From the NCBI GenBank assembly GCA_014238205.1, contig JABABM010000001.1:175301-220512 (forward strand): 45,212 nt of DNA, given 5' to 3'. The stretch's first letter is position 1; each line of letters begins with the position of its first letter. The translations under genes were made by a program, and so were the position numbers. Source of the stretch: Phycisphaerales bacterium. GTDB taxonomy: Bacteria; Planctomycetota; Phycisphaerae; Phycisphaerales; SM1A02. Shown here piece after piece: positions 42,401 to 45,212 of the stretch. The notes under the pieces were generated by a model that saw nothing but the letters and a program-made list of their open reading frames with translations, was not told where the DNA came from and searched no databases.

Positions 42401-42977
42401 CGTTGAACAGCAGGGGGGACCGAGCGTAAAGCCCTACCAGCCCGATGGCTTGTGGAAGGCCGTGGGGTATTCAAGGAGCAACACCGTCGAGTTCAAGCGC
42501 GATGAAGGGGATGCATTGTGGCGGCGTAGTCTCTACACCTTCTGGAAACGAACAAGCCCACCCCCGGCCATGTCTCTCATGGATGCACCCAGTCGTGAAT
42601 ACTGCACGGTCCGCCGCGAGCGGACGAACACTCCGCTTGCTGCGCTGCTGCTGCTCAATGATGTCCAGTTCGTCGAAGCGGCACGCAGTCTTGGGCAGCG
42701 GATCATGATCGAGGGTGGTTCTTCAGATGATCAGAGAGCGATCTGGGCCTTCCGCCTCGTGACGGGTCGAGCTCCATCGCCTGAGGAACAGGCGTTGCTG
42801 CTCTCGCTCTACGAGGAACAACGGGCTGCATTCCAGGAGGATCCTGCCGCGGCGACGGACCTGCTCTCCGTTGGCGCCTCGCCACGGAACGAGGACCTCG
42901 ACCAGGCGTCGCATGCAGCCTGGAGCATGGTGGCCAATCTCATTCTCAACCTTGATGAAACCATTTCGAAAGGCTGA
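39468..42977 (+). CDS. PSCyt1-DUF1549-DUF1553 (PSD1) planctomycete cytochrome protein
   Basis: 1169 residues. A hydrophobic N-terminus ([13 protein letters not shown]) is followed by PSCyt1 with one heme motif ([20 protein letters not shown]) and [13 protein letters not shown]. Next is DUF1549 ([47 protein letters not shown]). A beta-rich insert follows (about 420-760). DUF1553 comes last ([41 protein letters not shown]-like [28 protein letters not shown]). The first in-frame usual start is TTG 39468; however, GGAGG (39447-39451) sits at ideal distance from an ATC at 39459. It precedes and nearly abuts the DUF1501 gene, its regular partner. Confidence 0.92.
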   Translation: MHGILVTTVLLLQGVVEADTPSQQPQISFARQVRPILSEHCFKCHGMDSNTRKAGLRLDTPEGLLGQDPGIVIPGEADASLLMQRITHPDLADRMPPVDAGEALTSAEQAILRQWINEGASWEAHWAFVQPQRIDPPELAGVSHPIDAFIRDRLEKEALEPSPPAAPAARLRRLTLDLTGLPATPVEQDAFLEDTSVQAWEANIDRLLDSPRYGEHQGRYWLDAARYADTHGYHLDNERTMWKYRDWVIDAFNGNMPFDQFTVEQLAGDLLEDPTIDQRVASGFNRCHSTTSEGGAIKAEYLVKYVVDRVEATSTIWMGLTTGCAACHDHKFDPISQKEFYELFAFFNSTTEDVMDGNAKEHPPVLAVPDQEQASIIEGINHRRMEAQAVLDAPDVMTLGAMAIDIARQSEEERRRWFVATPMSITTASDSTLARQEDGSYFVSGPPPGDDVYEVVIPIGSEPVHAIRLEAMRDTRLPGGGPGLNPDNGNIVLSEFQVDAFPATTGLLGPEESARVTLARATADHSQPTYDISTAIDGTFGEVNGWAILKDGKPGNRMAIFQLEQPIEFEEGAVLRIRMHFVSKWKNHSIGRLRLAFSSDPKDAPTRTEDWEYAGAFAAESVEALHTARFQPEEESLEAQPSWSLKPEYVDGKVHAFEQEAPAAHYVRRTIHAPTQRTLTVSLGSDDGLDVILNGNRVHENNTPRGAAPDQDTVDLLLEAGANELMLRIDNYGGACGFYYRPIQEGSGSMTPEMSRLLAMDPASRTQEQQEKLKYNWLRTKWPPGQEATGRLDAADKELAKVNATVPTTYVSKEMDTPRTANILIRGQYDQPGDEVTAGTPSILPPMAEGASRNRLGFARWLVHEDHPLTARVTVNRIWQQYFGQGLVVTSEDFGIQGNQPSHPELLDWLATWFMDQGWDMKALHRLIVTSDTYQQSSRMNPTLQTVDPGNSLLARFPRHRLDAEVVRDQALAVSGLLVEQQGGPSVKPYQPDGLWKAVGYSRSNTVEFKRDEGDALWRRSLYTFWKRTSPPPAMSLMDAPSREYCTVRRERTNTPLAALLLLNDVQFVEAARSLGQRIMIEGGSSDDQRAIWAFRLVTGRAPSPEEQALLLSLYEEQRAAFQEDPAAATDLLSVGASPRNEDLDQASHAAWSMVANLILNLDETISKG

Positions 42978-42981
42978 CTTC

Positions 42982-44475
<1,494 letters not shown>

Positions 44476-44500
44476 CCCTCCCCGGACCGACATCACCTCC

Positions 44501-45212
44501 ATGCCAAGCACAAAGTCATCCCCGGTTGCCACTGAACCGACTCGTCTCTGGACGCGTGGCTACACGGGGCTGATGATCTCGCAGTTTGCCGGGGCGACGA
44601 ATGACAACCTCCTCAAGGGATCGCTGCTGATCCTCGTCGTCGCCCCGAACCTCTGGGCGGACGCTCTTGGCCCAGCTGGCACGGGCTGGGTCAGTTTCGC
44701 CTTGACGTTGCCTTTCATCCTCTTCCTGGGCTATGCCGGGCAACTGGCTGACCGCTTCTCGAAGCGAACCATGGTTGTCTGGGTTCGCCTCACTGAACTT
44801 CCAATCGTCCTGCTGATCGTCCTCGGGTTCTGGTACGGGTCCTTCTGGGTGACATTCACAGGCTTCCTCCTGATTGCATCACAGAGCGCCTTCTTCAATC
44901 CCCCAAAGTACGGAATGATCCGCGAGGTGTCGGGGACACGGCGATTGAGCAATGCCAACGGCCTGATCGTGCTCTGTACGATCGTGGCGATCATTGGTGC
45001 TTCGGGAATCAGCGGTTTCCTGGTCGAGGGGGGAAGCAGTGGATGGCTGATCGGCCTGGTCATGATTCCAGTCGCCATCATCGGTGTGCTTGGTGCACTT
45101 CTGATTCCACCACTTGAAGCAGCTGATCCCGGTCGTCGATGGGAATGGAATCCTCTGGGGCGATACTGGACCGACCTTCGCGCCATGCGTGGCGGGCCCC
45201 TGTACCCGGCGG
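44501..45212 (+). CDS. MFS transporter of the LplT/Aas type, N-terminal part (runs off the window)
   Basis: The first 237 codons are present and open to the window edge. The N-terminus LMISQFAGATNDNLLKGSLL matches the QFxxAxNDNxxK signature of lysophospholipid transporter-like MFS proteins. GYAGQLADRFSKR is the A-like loop between TM2 and TM3, and SAFFNPPKYGMIREV matches the family's FF-P-KYG motif in TM4-5. Six hydrophobic segments fit the N-half of a 12-TM carrier. Some homologues are fused to acyltransferase domains, which cannot be judged here. It begins 25 nt after the DUF1501 stop with no SD. Confidence 0.88.
   Translation, partial: MPSTKSSPVATEPTRLWTRGYTGLMISQFAGATNDNLLKGSLLILVVAPNLWADALGPAGTGWVSFALTLPFILFLGYAGQLADRFSKRTMVVWVRLTELPIVLLIVLGFWYGSFWVTFTGFLLIASQSAFFNPPKYGMIREVSGTRRLSNANGLIVLCTIVAIIGASGISGFLVEGGSSGWLIGLVMIPVAIIGVLGALLIPPLEAADPGRRWEWNPLGRYWTDLRAMRGGPLYPA

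Overview
The window is GC-rich bacterial chromosome from a planctomycete, most likely a Phycisphaerae-type lineage. The diagnostic content is a PSCyt1/DUF1549/DUF1553 cytochrome protein paired with a DUF1501 protein, dockerin-like calcium repeats on secreted proteins, a pseudopilin with the H-X9-DG motif, a PEP-CTERM-like C-terminus, and a DUF2231/cytochrome/LRR fusion. No phage, insertion sequence or CRISPR array is visible.

Layout. 1-4110 (minus) is rplK-rplA-rplJ-rplL-rpoB, with rpoB cut by the window edge and an attenuator-like hairpin between rplL and rpoB. 4281-9245 (minus) holds an FHA protein, an M20 amidohydrolase, a small GGQ release-factor-like protein, tsaD and an S41 protease. 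9364-12897 (plus) holds hflX, a candidate PD-(D/E)XK-fold protein and an M29 aminopeptidase, which overlaps tail-to-tail with a large RND/MMPL exporter (12872-15496, minus). 15685-18932 carries a stand-alone MshEN-type protein, tRNA-Phe, a nitrilase-family amidase, a PEP-CTERM protein, a zinc-ribbon membrane protein and tRNA-His. 19123-25110 (plus) carries pckA, an HTH-receiver regulator, nadE and mutL. 25107-28612 (minus) carries moaD, moeA, an H-X9-DG pseudopilin and a dockerin-bearing secreted protein. 28804-34136 (plus) carries an exported HEAT-repeat protein, tRNA-Thr, a flavin oxidoreductase, an AhpD-like protein and an alpha/beta hydrolase. 34200-36470 (minus) is a secreted trypsin-like protease. 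36670-45212 (plus) is a run of DUF1573, DUF2231/cytochrome/LRR, PSCyt/DUF1553, DUF1501 and an LplT-like MFS transporter (cut by the edge).

The most interesting signals are two. First, the long gap before the dockerin-bearing protein contains a clear cobalamin riboswitch on the minus strand (about 28421-28612), with a possible switching helix and a hairpin over the ribosome binding site. This places an uncharacterised secreted protein and an overlapping pseudopilin gene under apparent vitamin B12 control, making them candidates for a planctomycete cobalamin capture or uptake system. Second, at least six genes with no Shine-Dalgarno have a TANNNT -10-like box ending 6-7 nt before the start codon and no convincing -35, whereas most SD-bearing genes lack it. 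This is the pattern expected of leaderless transcripts.

All functional calls rest on reading motifs in the translations; no database search was run.
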